Shown piece by piece: positions 17,480 through 25,828 of a DNA stretch of 33,611 nucleotides (position 1 is the first letter of the stretch; each line of letters begins with the position of its first letter). Position numbers and translations under genes: made by a program. The DNA is taken from NCBI RefSeq assembly GCF_000743715.1, contig NZ_JQEY01000025.1, forward strand, positions 314-33,924, in the 5' to 3' direction. The DNA comes from Palleronia rufa. GTDB lineage: Bacteria > Pseudomonadota > Alphaproteobacteria > Rhodobacterales > Rhodobacteraceae. The notes beneath the pieces are model-generated. The model was not told the DNA's origin. It searched no databases and saw nothing but the letters and a program-made list of their open reading frames with translations.

Positions 17480-18628
17480 ATGGCGCGATCGCTGACGCCG
17501 GAAGTGGTGACCGACCTCGCGCTTCTGGCTATTGAGGCGGCGGCCCGGCCGGAGGCCTGGTGCGCCTTGTGTGACCGCGTGGCGGGCGAGATCGGGGCCA
17601 AGGCGTTCATCATTCTCGCCTACGACCTGCACGACCATTCAATGCCGCAGGTCTTCGGCTCGGGTGCGATCCATAGTCCGGATGGGCGCGCGATGACGAA
17701 AGCAGCCCGACAAGGAGAGGGCACAGAGGATTTGTCTACCTACGAAGCGCTCGCACGGCAGCCGCCTGGGCTGGTGATCAGCGAGCACGACCTCCGCGGC
17801 AGCGGTGAACGTGGCGTGGGCGCCGTCAACCGCTGGCGGGAACGGATGCTCGCGATCACGGGAGGACGGGACCGGTCCGTGATGAAGCTGAACGACGTGG
17901 GACCGTTCTTGGACTGCGTCGCCGTGCACGATGCCTTGCCACATGCGGGTCCGCTGCCCCTGACGCCTGTTGCACCCATCGTGCATCCTCTGCTCGCGCG
18001 CACAATAGAGACGACTCGTGTCGTGAATGCCTTGGCGGAAAGTCACAAACGCTTGATGACGCTGTTCGACCGCCTCGATTTCGGTGCGGCGTTCTGCACC
18101 CCGTCCGGCCGCGTCATCACCGCCAACGACGCCTTTCGCGAGGTTGCAAGGAACGGAGGTGGATTGCACGATACCGCCCACGGCGTGGTGGCTAACGACT
18201 CTACCGAGACCTACCGTCTGCGCAGCCTGATCGCCGCCGCGGCGCATCCCACGACGCCCCCCGAGCACTTGACGCTCGCCTTGTCGCGGCGGCGCCGTCG
18301 TTTACCGCTTGTGCTGTACGCGGCGCCCGCGCAGGACCGAGACCTCGGCCCGACCACCGCGGTGCTGTTATTAGCCGTCGATCCTGAGGACGGGACGCGC
18401 CTGAACGCGCGCGGCCTCGCTGCACTCGGCGTCCTGACGGAGGCCGAGCTAGAGGTCTGCAACCTCCTCGTGCAGGGCTTCGAGACGACGACCATCGCCG
18501 AACAGCGCGGAACGCAGCCCGACACCGTGCGGGATCAGATCAAGGCGGCGGCCGCAAAGCTCGCCTGCCGGTCGCGGATCGATATCCTGCGGCTCGCCAT
18601 GGCGACGGCGACGGCGGTCCGGAACTGA
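17480..18628 (+). CDS. LuxR-family transcriptional regulator (GerE-type HTH)
   Basis: The 382-residue protein ends in a LuxR/GerE helix-turn-helix (about 310-375: LTEAELEVCNLLVQGFETTTIAEQ, then TVRDQIKAAAAKLACRSRIDILRL). The middle has a PAS-like segment (FGAAFCTPSGRVITANDAFREVA, near 195-220) and the N-terminus is a sensor-like region of unknown ligand. It has no receiver domain, so it is not a classical response regulator. A GTAGG lies 9 bases before the ATG. A perfect palindrome just downstream of its stop is a candidate target site, which would tie it to the exported proteins that follow. Confidence 0.86.
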   Translation: MARSLTPEVVTDLALLAIEAAARPEAWCALCDRVAGEIGAKAFIILAYDLHDHSMPQVFGSGAIHSPDGRAMTKAARQGEGTEDLSTYEALARQPPGLVISEHDLRGSGERGVGAVNRWRERMLAITGGRDRSVMKLNDVGPFLDCVAVHDALPHAGPLPLTPVAPIVHPLLARTIETTRVVNALAESHKRLMTLFDRLDFGAAFCTPSGRVITANDAFREVARNGGGLHDTAHGVVANDSTETYRLRSLIAAAAHPTTPPEHLTLALSRRRRRLPLVLYAAPAQDRDLGPTTAVLLLAVDPEDGTRLNARGLAALGVLTEAELEVCNLLVQGFETTTIAEQRGTQPDTVRDQIKAAAAKLACRSRIDILRLAMATATAVRN

Positions 18629-18651
18629 TCTGCGACGCCACAAGATCTGCT

Positions 18652-18669
18652 ATCCCCCATACGGGGGAT
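18652..18669. promoter_or_regulatory. Palindrome ATCCCCC-ATAC-GGGGGAT, candidate regulator operator
   Basis: Seven-base arms around a four-base spacer form an 18-base dyad with no T-run, so it is unlikely to be a terminator. It lies 24 bases after the LuxR-type gene and 71 bases before the next gene, where a LuxR-type activator would bind. The link is inferred from position and from the dyad size typical of LuxR operators. Confidence 0.5.
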
Positions 18670-18740
18670 GACGTCGCCGCCTCGCAACCGCGATTCTGCA
18701 CATTGAACTTGCTTGGTCACATTTCAAAGAAGGGGTTTCA

Positions 18741-20066
18741 ATGATGCGTTCGGGATCTCTCAACCTATTGCGTGTTTGGGTCCTGTCCCTGTCTTTTGCC
18801 GCGCCGCTCCCCGCCCATGCCGTGATCGATCCCGGAGAGCCGTTGAAGGGACTTTTTTCTGGCTTCCGAGAAGAGTTCGAGGGGGTTGCCCGAGCGGCGG
18901 AAAGCGCCGGCAAGGAGATGATCGCCGAGCTTGCAAAAGCCGTCATTGCCATGATCGACGCAGCCGAGGCATCGGCTGGAGATCTGGTGGGTCAGACCTT
19001 CGCCAGCCTCGACAGCTCGCTGCGGGACACGTTCAACGAAGTCGACGAACTCGCTACGCGACTGGAGCGTGGCCAGGAAGTTCTTATTGAGGACGCCACC
19101 CGATTGTCTGCGATGATGTTCGACTCTGCCGGAAGTCGGGTTCCGCTCATTGTCCAGGAGAAATTCGAGGTCTATACCTACAAGCCACGCGTGATCGCGC
19201 CGATCGGTCCCACGCGGATCGTCGTGGAAGCGATTGGTCCCGGCATAGGAGCCGCCCGGCCCGAGGCCAGGATTAACGAGACCGATCTCGAGATAGAGAT
19301 CCCCGATCGGAACACAATCCGCATCTTGCTGGAGCGCGACAGGTTCAACTTCACCCGGCAGCCCGATCGAACGGCGACCGTTGTTCTGACCTTCGACGAG
19401 CGTCCGAGAACCCGTTTTTTTAGACGAGATCCGAACCGCATCACACGCCAGTTCTCGCTGTGGCTTCTGCCGACGGCAGTGGCCAGGCTGGGCCTAGAAC
19501 AGGACATCCTTGAAACCGAAAGAGAGTGGGATGTTCGCCGCGTACGGGTAAATGCGAGCGGCAAGGATGTGCTCCGCGGTCCCTACGCCACCCTGCCGGA
19601 CGACGATATCGCCGCAGGGTGGGATCTCGATGTTGAGACCCTGGGGCAAGCGGTTCGATCAGGGAACGGTGGGAAGCGATTCTTTGGCGGCTTCGACGAG
19701 GACAGCGTGGACTGCGTGGGACCGAACATGGAACGCACGAGGGAGCATTCGGTCGAGTTCCAGATCCAGTTGGGAAGCATCAACGGCCGGGGCGCCGGCG
19801 GGTCGTGCTGGATCGCTCTCCCAATGGTGCGGAGCTCCGAGAGAGAAAGCACGATCTCGCTCATCGAGCGTCCCTACCTGACCTGGAGCGACGACAGGAC
19901 TCTTGAAGTGTTCGAGGAAACTATCCGCTGGAGGTTGTTCCTAGATTTCTACGACGGGACCCGGAGGGTACTAACAAATGATGCCGCAGATCCGCCGATG
20001 GACATCTCACTTGAGCGCGGGGACCGACAGCTCGTCCTGCGTGCCGTGGCTCCAACGGACTTCTGA
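18741..20066 (+). CDS. Exported protein of unknown function (441 residues)
   Basis: I do not recognise the family. A signal peptide (LRVWVLSLSFAAPLPAHA, cleavage near residue 27) is followed by an amphipathic helical part (about 35-135) and then a beta-rich domain with many charged strands. Two cysteines lie in the C-terminal half (DSVDCVGPN and GGSCWIAL) and may form a disulfide. AAGGGG lies a few bases before the ATG; a second ATG follows directly. It sits between a candidate LuxR operator and a second exported protein 53 bases downstream, so a small regulated operon is likely. Confidence 0.75.
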   Translation: MMRSGSLNLLRVWVLSLSFAAPLPAHAVIDPGEPLKGLFSGFREEFEGVARAAESAGKEMIAELAKAVIAMIDAAEASAGDLVGQTFASLDSSLRDTFNEVDELATRLERGQEVLIEDATRLSAMMFDSAGSRVPLIVQEKFEVYTYKPRVIAPIGPTRIVVEAIGPGIGAARPEARINETDLEIEIPDRNTIRILLERDRFNFTRQPDRTATVVLTFDERPRTRFFRRDPNRITRQFSLWLLPTAVARLGLEQDILETEREWDVRRVRVNASGKDVLRGPYATLPDDDIAAGWDLDVETLGQAVRSGNGGKRFFGGFDEDSVDCVGPNMERTREHSVEFQIQLGSINGRGAGGSCWIALPMVRSSERESTISLIERPYLTWSDDRTLEVFEETIRWRLFLDFYDGTRRVLTNDAADPPMDISLERGDRQLVLRAVAPTDF

Positions 20067-20119
20067 GTATCAGGCGGCTGCTTCAGCACGAATGCCGGGC
20101 AAATAGGAAAGGACGCACA

Positions 20120-20815
20120 ATGGGAAAAGGGGCGCTCGCCGTCTCGGTGTCGGTAGTTCTCTCGACGGCCGCGGCCGCGCAGGACCTGCCCGGCCATTGG
20201 AAGTACGCGTCGGAAATCAACGATAGCCAGTTCGGCTATACGGATGTGCATATCGACGCGAACGGCCGGGTAGCGGCCACTACCCTCTTCTCGAATGGAA
20301 GCCGGCTCGACGGCGATCATTTCGTGGCCCGAATCGTTGTGTTCGCAGAGGACGACACGCCGCTCCTTGGCATGCAATACGGCGCCGGGATCAACGCGAC
20401 GGGAGGCTTCGGGTCCGCCAACGAAACCAGAGTTGGCGAGGAGGCAGTTCTTGACCCCGGGCTCGCAAATCTCGTGGCCAGCGTGGGCGTTGCGCATAGC
20501 ACGAGGGACGCGGTGGACGACGCGGCGTTCTGGGAGAAGGTCGGGGATATCGCACGCACGCTTTGGCAGGCCTATCAATCTCGCGAACAGAATAGCGCCG
20601 CGATGGTGACGGGCATTCCGATAGGTTTCAGAGGCGAGGCCGATGGCGTCTCTCTTGAAATCGGCACGGTTCCCGATGTCGGGAAGATGTCCAAGGCGTC
20701 CCGCATCGAGTTACCGCCCGCCACGCAGGGCGCTTCGGGGGCATCCACGAGCAAGGCTTTTTTCGAGGATCGTATCTGTCTCGACCGAAACTGCGCTTCA
20801 TCCATCCTACGCTGA
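20120..20815 (+). CDS. Exported protein of unknown function (231 residues)
   Basis: The protein has a signal peptide ending at AAAAQDL (cleavage near residue 20). The mature domain is beta-rich (WKYASEINDSQFGYTDVHI, DGDHFVARIVVFAEDD), with two C-terminal cysteines (RICLDRNCASS). No enzyme motif is visible and no family comes to mind. AAAGGACGC lies ahead of the ATG. It is the likely second cistron after the 441-residue exported protein, and both may act together in the periplasm or outside the cell. Confidence 0.72.
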   Translation: MGKGALAVSVSVVLSTAAAAQDLPGHWKYASEINDSQFGYTDVHIDANGRVAATTLFSNGSRLDGDHFVARIVVFAEDDTPLLGMQYGAGINATGGFGSANETRVGEEAVLDPGLANLVASVGVAHSTRDAVDDAAFWEKVGDIARTLWQAYQSREQNSAAMVTGIPIGFRGEADGVSLEIGTVPDVGKMSKASRIELPPATQGASGASTSKAFFEDRICLDRNCASSILR

Positions 20816-20855
20816 CCGGCCAAGAAGCATACCTTTCCGAATCACTCCTAGCGGA

Positions 20856-20884
20856 TCGGCAGGGCGCGAGTTGCACCCTGCCGA
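20856..20884. terminator. Hairpin between convergent genes, possible bidirectional terminator
   Basis: A perfect 9-bp stem TCGGCAGGG/CCCTGCCGA with an 11-base loop lies between the stops of the exported-protein gene and the ParB-like gene. Neither side has a real T-run, so termination would be weak or factor-assisted. Confidence 0.5.
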
Positions 20885-20889
20885 ATTGA

Positions 20890-22740
20890 TCAGGCAAAAT
20901 GATCGGGCACCCATGCGGCGATCTTTTCAGCCTGCGCCTCGGTCACCGTGAACGCAGCGGGGTCCGCGAACAGGGCTTCCAGACGGCCGGCCTTCTCGGC
21001 TTTTTTCAGCTTCCCGAAGGTGGTTGCGGTCGGGTGATCCGCTGCGAGTTCGAGAAGGTCGATCCAGAGCGCGTCCAGCCACGGGCCCTTCATCCGCTTG
21101 AAGAGATTTTCCGCCGTGGGCGTCCAGACGGCGCGGAGGCTGGTTCCGGCCTCCTTGTCGATCAGCTTGCCCAGCCCTTCGTCGGACACGTCCAGAAGCC
21201 GGGTCAGGTGGCGGATCAACTCGGCGTCACGATGCTCGCGGCCCTTCTTGCGGAAGGCCCGGAAGCCTTTGGCGAGGTCGCTGCCCCACGGGTCTTTCGG
21301 GCTGGTGCCTTCCTTGGTTAGCCGCTCGTCCAGTGCGAACCCGGTTTCCGTCTCGGGCGCGTTCCGGGGGGCGTCGGCGCGAACCTCGAAGGCACGGCGG
21401 TAGCCCATCCCACCCGAAAGCTGCCATGCCAGAAGGTCGAGGATCAGGTCGGCGTGACCCACGGCGGCGTTCTGGCGCGCGCCAAGGGCGGCGGCGTTCA
21501 GATCGTCTTGCAGCTTCGCGGAATAGGGCGATTTCGGTGCGTCGTCCTGCTCCATCCGGTAGGGCTTCAGCAGGACACCGGCCTCGACGGCGGCGGCGCG
21601 ATCCGCGCGGGTGACGAGGCCGCGCATCGGTTGCAACGCGCCGCGATTGTCCACGTAGGCGATGACGCCCGAATGGGCCTTCTGCTCGTCGGTATAGTCG
21701 CCGTCCAGCTTCGCAGTCAGCGCCTCGAACTCGGCTTCGCCGTCCTCGTCCAGCGCCTCGGCCTCGTAGGCATCAGTCAACTCGTCGTAACGCGCCGTCT
21801 CGTCCTCGGTCAGATCGCCCTCGACCTTGTAGAGCCGATCCAGCTTGTCCATGCGCTCCCAGCCGACATGGATGTCCTCGATGACCTCGACCCATTTCCA
21901 GCCCTCGGCCTCGATGGACGTGCCCGCCTTCGCCAACTCGGCCCGGAACAGGTCATTGAGAAGGTCGGGATCGGCCAGGAACACGTCTTCGCTGAACAGG
22001 TCGCGGGTGATCCTGCCGCCCGCTTGCTCGTAGCCGGTAAGACCGACGAACGCCGCGCGACGGTCGGTGGCCCGGAGGGATTGCGGCTGCAACTCCTGCT
22101 TGATGCGATGCTCCGAGACGGAACGGCCCCGGATGCCTTCGAGGACGTGCAGGGTCAGCGCTTCGTCCTCCGAGACGGTGAACGCGGCGGCGGCACCGAT
22201 GGAGATTTCCCCGGCGCGCAGGGAGTCGATCACCGGCGCGGGCAGGTTCGCGAGCGCGAGGCGGCGGCGCACATGGGCCTCGGTCTGGCCGAAGGCGCTG
22301 GCGATGGTCGGCACGGGCGCACCCGTCGCGGCCATCTTGCCGTAGGCGCGGATTTCGTCGGCGGGGTGAAGGTCCTGGCGCGCAGCGTTCTCGGCGCTGG
22401 CCCATGCGCGGGCCGTGGCCTCGTCGGGCGCGATGCGGACATGCGGCGCGACGATCTCGGGGCGCTCGTCCGCAAGGTGCGGATGCGTCTCGGCCAGCAG
22501 TTGCAGCGCGCGGAAGCGACGGCCTCCGGCGACGATCCCGACGCGGCCCTCCGCATCGCGAAAGCCTGCGGGGTTCTGGATCAGGCCCAGAAGCCGAATG
22601 CTGTCGGCCAGAAGCGCGATCCCATCGGGGTCGGCGTCCTGCCGGGGGTTCAGATCGGACAGGTAGAGGTCGGCCATGGGCACGGCCTCGGTGTCGGGGG
22701 TGGCGTTCTCGGTGGCGCGGATCGCGGTTACGTTGGACAT
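20890..22740 (-). CDS. parB: ParB/RepB/Spo0J-like partition protein
   Basis: The 616-residue protein has the ParB N-terminal fold: DLNPRQDAD (box I), then GIVAGGRRFRALQLLAE (box II, GxRRxRA type), then a region with ENAARQDLHPADEIRAY and the helix-turn-helix TIASAFGQTEAHVRRRLALANLP. The long acidic C-terminal part (about 250-616) is characteristic of plasmid and conjugative-element ParB-like proteins and is far larger than chromosomal ParB. No ParA is in the window, so it may bind DNA for stability or regulation rather than classical partition. GAGAGGAAG lies 5 bases before the ATG. Confidence 0.9.
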   Translation of the reverse strand: MSNVTAIRATENATPDTEAVPMADLYLSDLNPRQDADPDGIALLADSIRLLGLIQNPAGFRDAEGRVGIVAGGRRFRALQLLAETHPHLADERPEIVAPHVRIAPDEATARAWASAENAARQDLHPADEIRAYGKMAATGAPVPTIASAFGQTEAHVRRRLALANLPAPVIDSLRAGEISIGAAAAFTVSEDEALTLHVLEGIRGRSVSEHRIKQELQPQSLRATDRRAAFVGLTGYEQAGGRITRDLFSEDVFLADPDLLNDLFRAELAKAGTSIEAEGWKWVEVIEDIHVGWERMDKLDRLYKVEGDLTEDETARYDELTDAYEAEALDEDGEAEFEALTAKLDGDYTDEQKAHSGVIAYVDNRGALQPMRGLVTRADRAAAVEAGVLLKPYRMEQDDAPKSPYSAKLQDDLNAAALGARQNAAVGHADLILDLLAWQLSGGMGYRRAFEVRADAPRNAPETETGFALDERLTKEGTSPKDPWGSDLAKGFRAFRKKGREHRDAELIRHLTRLLDVSDEGLGKLIDKEAGTSLRAVWTPTAENLFKRMKGPWLDALWIDLLELAADHPTATTFGKLKKAEKAGRLEALFADPAAFTVTEAQAEKIAAWVPDHFA

Positions 22741-22829
22741 TGGGGCTTCCTCTCGATTTTCGTGGTGTGGTCGATTTCGTTCGTGTTATTGGTGCCCCGG
22801 CCGCCGACCGCGGCCGGAGCGGGGAAGCC

Positions 22830-22952
22830 TCAAAGGGCTCCGTGCTGTGTCAGGAAGCGGCGGGCGATCTTAGCGGAGAAGCCGCCCTTCCTGATGAGCG
22901 CCCATGCCTCTCGGCGTCGGGCTTGCATCCATTCGATGCTCGTTGTTCTCAC
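22830..22952 (-). CDS. Possible 40-residue basic protein
   Basis: A frame from GTG 22952 encodes 40 residues, including WMQARRREAWALIRKGGFSAK and IARRFLTQHGAL, which look like real protein. A perfect AAAGGAGG lies immediately at the GTG, so the actual start is uncertain; an ATG at codon 9 has no suitable signal. It sits between the DUF3768 gene and the ParB-like gene, in the same direction. Function unknown. Confidence 0.35.
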   Translation of the reverse strand: MRTTSIEWMQARRREAWALIRKGGFSAKIARRFLTQHGAL

Positions 22953-23060
22953 CTCCTTTCCGGCTTGAGTGGGGATAGCTGGCTAGGTCTTCTGCTCAGT
23001 TCGTCGCTGCTCGACGGTCCCAGCCTCGGCTGCGGACAGCCCTGCTGCCCGCGACCGATC

Positions 23061-23453
23061 TCAGTAATCCTCGGGGAACATGATCGTCAGGACGCGGCGG
23101 GTGACGGCGGTATTCGCGGCGTCTTCGGACCCGTATTCATAGGCAAGATCGAGGAGATCGATCTTCCACCAGACCTTGCGTCCCTCGACGATCACGGCGC
23201 CGAAGCAGTGATCGCCGTAGGGGTCGTTCTCCTCGGTGAACGTCTTGTCCTGCGACACCGCGAGGATGGCTTCGGTCTGGAAGTCCCGGCCCATGTCGGC
23301 GATGGACCGGGTGACGACGACACGGCCTTCCGGCGCGAGCGGTCCACCGCGCCCGACCATCCGCAGGCGGAAGGCATCGTTCTGCTGGGCGATGGCGGTG
23401 ATCCGCAGTTGGTCGGTGATCTCTTCGGGGGTCATTTCCATCAAGTTCGGCAT
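23061..23453 (-). CDS. DUF3768 family protein
   Basis: The 130-residue protein starts at the ATG at 23453 with AAGGAGG five bases upstream. It has the family landmarks: QNDAFRLRMVGRGG near the N-terminus, GRVVVTRSIADMG, FTEENDPYGDHCFGAV, WKIDLLDLAYEYGS, and the C-terminal TRRVLTIMFPEDY. DUF3768 proteins are common on alphaproteobacterial plasmids near ParB-like genes; their function is not known to me. A frame extending further upstream is Pro/Arg-rich and was not used. Confidence 0.88.
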   Translation of the reverse strand: MPNLMEMTPEEITDQLRITAIAQQNDAFRLRMVGRGGPLAPEGRVVVTRSIADMGRDFQTEAILAVSQDKTFTEENDPYGDHCFGAVIVEGRKVWWKIDLLDLAYEYGSEDAANTAVTRRVLTIMFPEDY

Positions 23454-23965
23454 CGTGCCCTCCTTTCGCTGTGGTTCCCCATTTCCGGTCTGGTGCCGAA
23501 GATCGGGGCGGGGGTCCTGGCGAGGTCCGCGACCGCGGCGCCTCTCCTGAACCCCTGCCTCCCGGCGAGGGCAGGAGGGGGGCCCGGGCAAGGTCGTCCG
23601 TAGGGGCGAAGGGGAGGGGGATCGCCCGGCGACGCAGCCCGACCGGAGGGAGGGACCGTCGTCGGGGACACCCCTTCGCCCCGTGAAGCGGACGGCCTTG
23701 CGCGGGGGAACCGGCGGTTCCCGATCGTCCCGCAGCGGCGTTCGGCTTGCCCGAACCCCAAGGGACCGGAAAGGACAGGATCGAAGATCCGACCCGCCCC
23801 AGCGATCGTCACCCGGACGGGCCGAGAGCCGGCGGCCGGAACGACCATGCGGGCCGCGCCCGGATCCGGCTCGGTCAGAGACGGGGCCGGGCGCTCTTCA
23901 GGCCGCAGGGAGGGCAGGGGGCCGGAACTCGGCGAGGGCCGGACCCGGCCCGACTAGAGCGCGGT

Positions 23966-24042
23966 GCCGCCAGGCGATAGACTGGCGGCAGGGGCCCAGG
24001 TGTTCTTACGAATGACTGCTGGTCTCGCCAAGAGGCCAGCAG
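23966..24042. promoter_or_regulatory. Two consecutive hairpins upstream of the toxin-antitoxin promoter
   Basis: The first is GCCGCCAG/CTGGCGGC, an 8-bp perfect stem with an 8-base loop (23966-23989). The second is CTGCTGGTCTC/GAGGCCAGCAG with one T-G pair and a five-base loop (24016-24042). Neither has a T-run. They could be an insulator, regulator sites or part of an element end. Confidence 0.45.
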
Positions 24043-24078
24043 CTGACCAGCAACCGACTCCCACATCGAATGCGATCG

Positions 24079-24107
24079 TTGCACTTATTTAATTTATTGC
24101 GTTTACG
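24079..24107 (+). promoter_or_regulatory. Candidate promoter of the toxin-antitoxin operon
   Basis: TTGCAC (24079-24084) and TTTACG (24102-24107) are 17 bases apart in the only AT-rich stretch here. They lie about 48 bases before the antitoxin ATG. The -35 match is good and the -10 is partial. Confidence 0.35.
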
Positions 24108-24154
24108 TCATCGGAAGCCTACATGTGTTGAATCACTCAAAGGAGGCTTTCGTC

Positions 24155-24613
24155 ATGTCCGCGTTGCGCCAGGACCGGTTCGACGACCGGTTGCCCGACC
24201 AGATCGAGGTGCAAGGCGCCGAACAATTGTTGACCATCCTCGCCGCGCAGGCGAAGGAGAATGGCGAGGTCGAGCTCGAGTTGACCGATGCGAAGGGCCA
24301 GCGGACGCCGATCACGCTCGCGCCCGCCCTGTCCGCCTCGCTGCTCGAACTCTTGCGCCTCGTCGCGGATGGTCGGGGATTCACGCTCGTGCCGCTCGAG
24401 GCGGAGCTGACGACGAAGCAGGCTGCCGATCATCTCAACGTTTCGCGGCCCTTCCTCATCAAGCTGCTGGAGGAGCGCGAGATCCCGCACCACAAGGTCG
24501 GACGTCACCGGCGCGTCCGGGCCGAGGACCTCTTCGCCTACCGGACCAGGCGGGATGCCGAGCGCAGCAAGGCTCTCGATGAACTCGCGCGTCTGGATGC
24601 CGATTTCATCTAA
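24155..24613 (+). CDS. Antitoxin with excisionase-type helix-turn-helix
   Basis: The 152-residue protein starts at ATG 24155, eight bases after AGGAGG. An upstream ATG at 24125 lacks this signal. Its C-terminal half has an excisionase/MerR-like helix-turn-helix (LTTKQAADHLNVSRPFLIKLLEE, then IPHHKVGRHRRVRAEDLFAY). The N-terminal half may bind the toxin. Its stop overlaps the start of the PIN gene (TAATG), the classical antitoxin-first layout. It most likely neutralises the PIN protein and represses its own promoter. Confidence 0.86.
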   Translation: MSALRQDRFDDRLPDQIEVQGAEQLLTILAAQAKENGEVELELTDAKGQRTPITLAPALSASLLELLRLVADGRGFTLVPLEAELTTKQAADHLNVSRPFLIKLLEEREIPHHKVGRHRRVRAEDLFAYRTRRDAERSKALDELARLDADFI

Positions 24614-25185
24614 TGCGGCGCGGGGACCGGTTCACTGCGCTGGTCGACGCCTGCGTGCTCGGCGGCGCGCTGCGGCGGAACCTGATCCTCAGCCTCGCTG
24701 AGGCGGGGCTCTTCCGCCTTCGCTGGAGCGATGCGATCCTCGACGAGACGGAACGGACCATCGCGAGGATCACCGAAGGCAAGGCCGACACGGCACGACA
24801 GCGCGCAGCGATGGTCGCCGCCTTTCCAGAGGCCATGGTGCTCCATGACCGCACAATCGAAGCGCATCTCGCCCTGCCTGATCCGGGCGATGTGCATGTC
24901 CTGGCCGCGGCGATCAACGCGAAGGCGGACGTGATCGTCACCGACAACGTGAAGGACTTCCCAGCCGACCCCCTCGACGCTTGGGAGATCGAGGCCGTGA
25001 CTGCCGATGCCTTCATCGCCGACTGCCTCGACCTCGATGGCGCGGCCGGGGTCGAAGCGATCCGCAGGATGCGTGAACGCCTACAACATCCGCAACTCGA
25101 AGCCGACGGGCTCATCCGCAAGATGGAGGGGCAGGGCCTGGTCCACGCGGCGGCCGCTCTGCATCGCTACAGGACATTCATCTGA
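24613..25185 (+). CDS. PIN-domain toxin (RNase)
   Basis: The 190-residue protein has the PIN acidic sites: ALVDACVL near residue 11, DETERTI near 45, and DPGDVHVLAAAINAKADVIVTDN, with D and TDN, near 90-112. PIN toxins are metal-dependent RNases that stop translation by cutting tRNA or rRNA. The protein is longer than VapC and carries a helical C-terminal extension (VEAIRRMRERLQ). It is translationally coupled to the HTH antitoxin by a TAATG overlap. The pair probably stabilises the replicon. Confidence 0.87.
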   Translation: MRRGDRFTALVDACVLGGALRRNLILSLAEAGLFRLRWSDAILDETERTIARITEGKADTARQRAAMVAAFPEAMVLHDRTIEAHLALPDPGDVHVLAAAINAKADVIVTDNVKDFPADPLDAWEIEAVTADAFIADCLDLDGAAGVEAIRRMRERLQHPQLEADGLIRKMEGQGLVHAAAALHRYRTFI

Positions 25186-25230
25186 TGACGCGCGCGACTG
25201 GAATATCCGGACTTCCGGATCGACAGATGC

Positions 25231-25575
25231 TCAGCGCGTCAGCTCATCCACGATAAGGCCGATGACGCTGGCATAGGCGATCGAGTGGTCCGGCTGTTCA
25301 GCACGAGCAAGAGATTTCGCTACATCTTCCGGCCGGTGGCCATGTTGAAGGAGCAGCGACAGCAACACGCAGGCGTCCTGAACCTGGAACTCCAGCTGGC
25401 TGCCGGATCGGAAGCCGGCCGAGTAGAAGACCTCTCGCGGTCGCGTCGGCTCGGCTGGATCGAAGCCGATGGACAAATGGATCGTGTGCCCCTCGGGACT
25501 GACGATCTTGCGCGTCTCCACGAGCCGGCGGGCTGGAAGATCGTGGCGCGGATCGGGATGATCGGGATAGGTCAT
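25231..25575 (-). CDS. TSCPD-domain protein
   Basis: The 114-residue protein resembles the TSCPD domain found at the C-terminus of class II ribonucleotide reductases and as a free protein. The IHLSIGFDPAEPTRPREVFYSAG strand region is followed by GSQLEFQVQDACVLLSLLLQHG and PEDVAKSLA. The role of the free-standing form is not established. It lies 58 bases after the short plasmid gene on the same strand, so the two probably share a transcript. It is convergent with the PIN toxin. Confidence 0.78.
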   Translation of the reverse strand: MTYPDHPDPRHDLPARRLVETRKIVSPEGHTIHLSIGFDPAEPTRPREVFYSAGFRSGSQLEFQVQDACVLLSLLLQHGHRPEDVAKSLARAEQPDHSIAYASVIGLIVDELTR

Positions 25576-25633
25576 GGCGGCGGACTCTCGGCTGATGGGC
25601 GAATGGAGCGGGCCCGAAGGCCCGCTCTGCCCG

Positions 25634-25828
25634 TCACTCGGTGACGGGCTCGTCTTTCTTCGGGAAGGCGACCATCTCGACGCCGGGGAACATGTTTTGG
25701 CGGACCTGGATCGAAGTGATCTCGCCGCCGTCGTTGCGGTTGATGAAGAGGACCCCGCAGGTATCCCAGTAGTTTTTGCCTTCCTTCTCGCCGGCTTTCA
25801 CGCGGAGCTTCATGTTCTCGGTGGCCAT
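25634..25828 (-). CDS. Small conserved plasmid protein, unknown function
   Basis: The 64-residue protein starts at ATG 25828 with AAAGGA 7-8 bases upstream. It begins ENMKLRVKAGEKEGKNYWDT and continues with CGVLFINRNDGGEITSIQ and MFPGVEMVAFPKK. It looks like a single small beta-rich domain. I recognise no named family. It is probably the first gene of the transcript that includes the TSCPD protein, and a perfect inverted repeat lies about 65 bases upstream. Confidence 0.68.
   Translation of the reverse strand: MATENMKLRVKAGEKEGKNYWDTCGVLFINRNDGGEITSIQVRQNMFPGVEMVAFPKKDEPVTE

Larger units (their letters stand above)
23454..24154. other. GC-rich non-coding stretch with hairpins
   Basis: About 700 bases without a supported gene. 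The first 500 are very G/C- and purine-rich with many short palindromes. Then come two strong hairpins and an abrupt AT-rich promoter zone before the antitoxin gene. Such asymmetry can mark a replication, transfer or recombination site, but I saw no iterons, DnaA boxes or nick motif. Open frames here have no ribosome binding sites. Confidence 0.5.

Noticed and set aside
23683-24015. Open frames in the GC-rich stretch before the antitoxin
   Set aside because: Composition is Arg/Gly/Pro-rich, typical of random high-GC frames, with no ribosome binding site.
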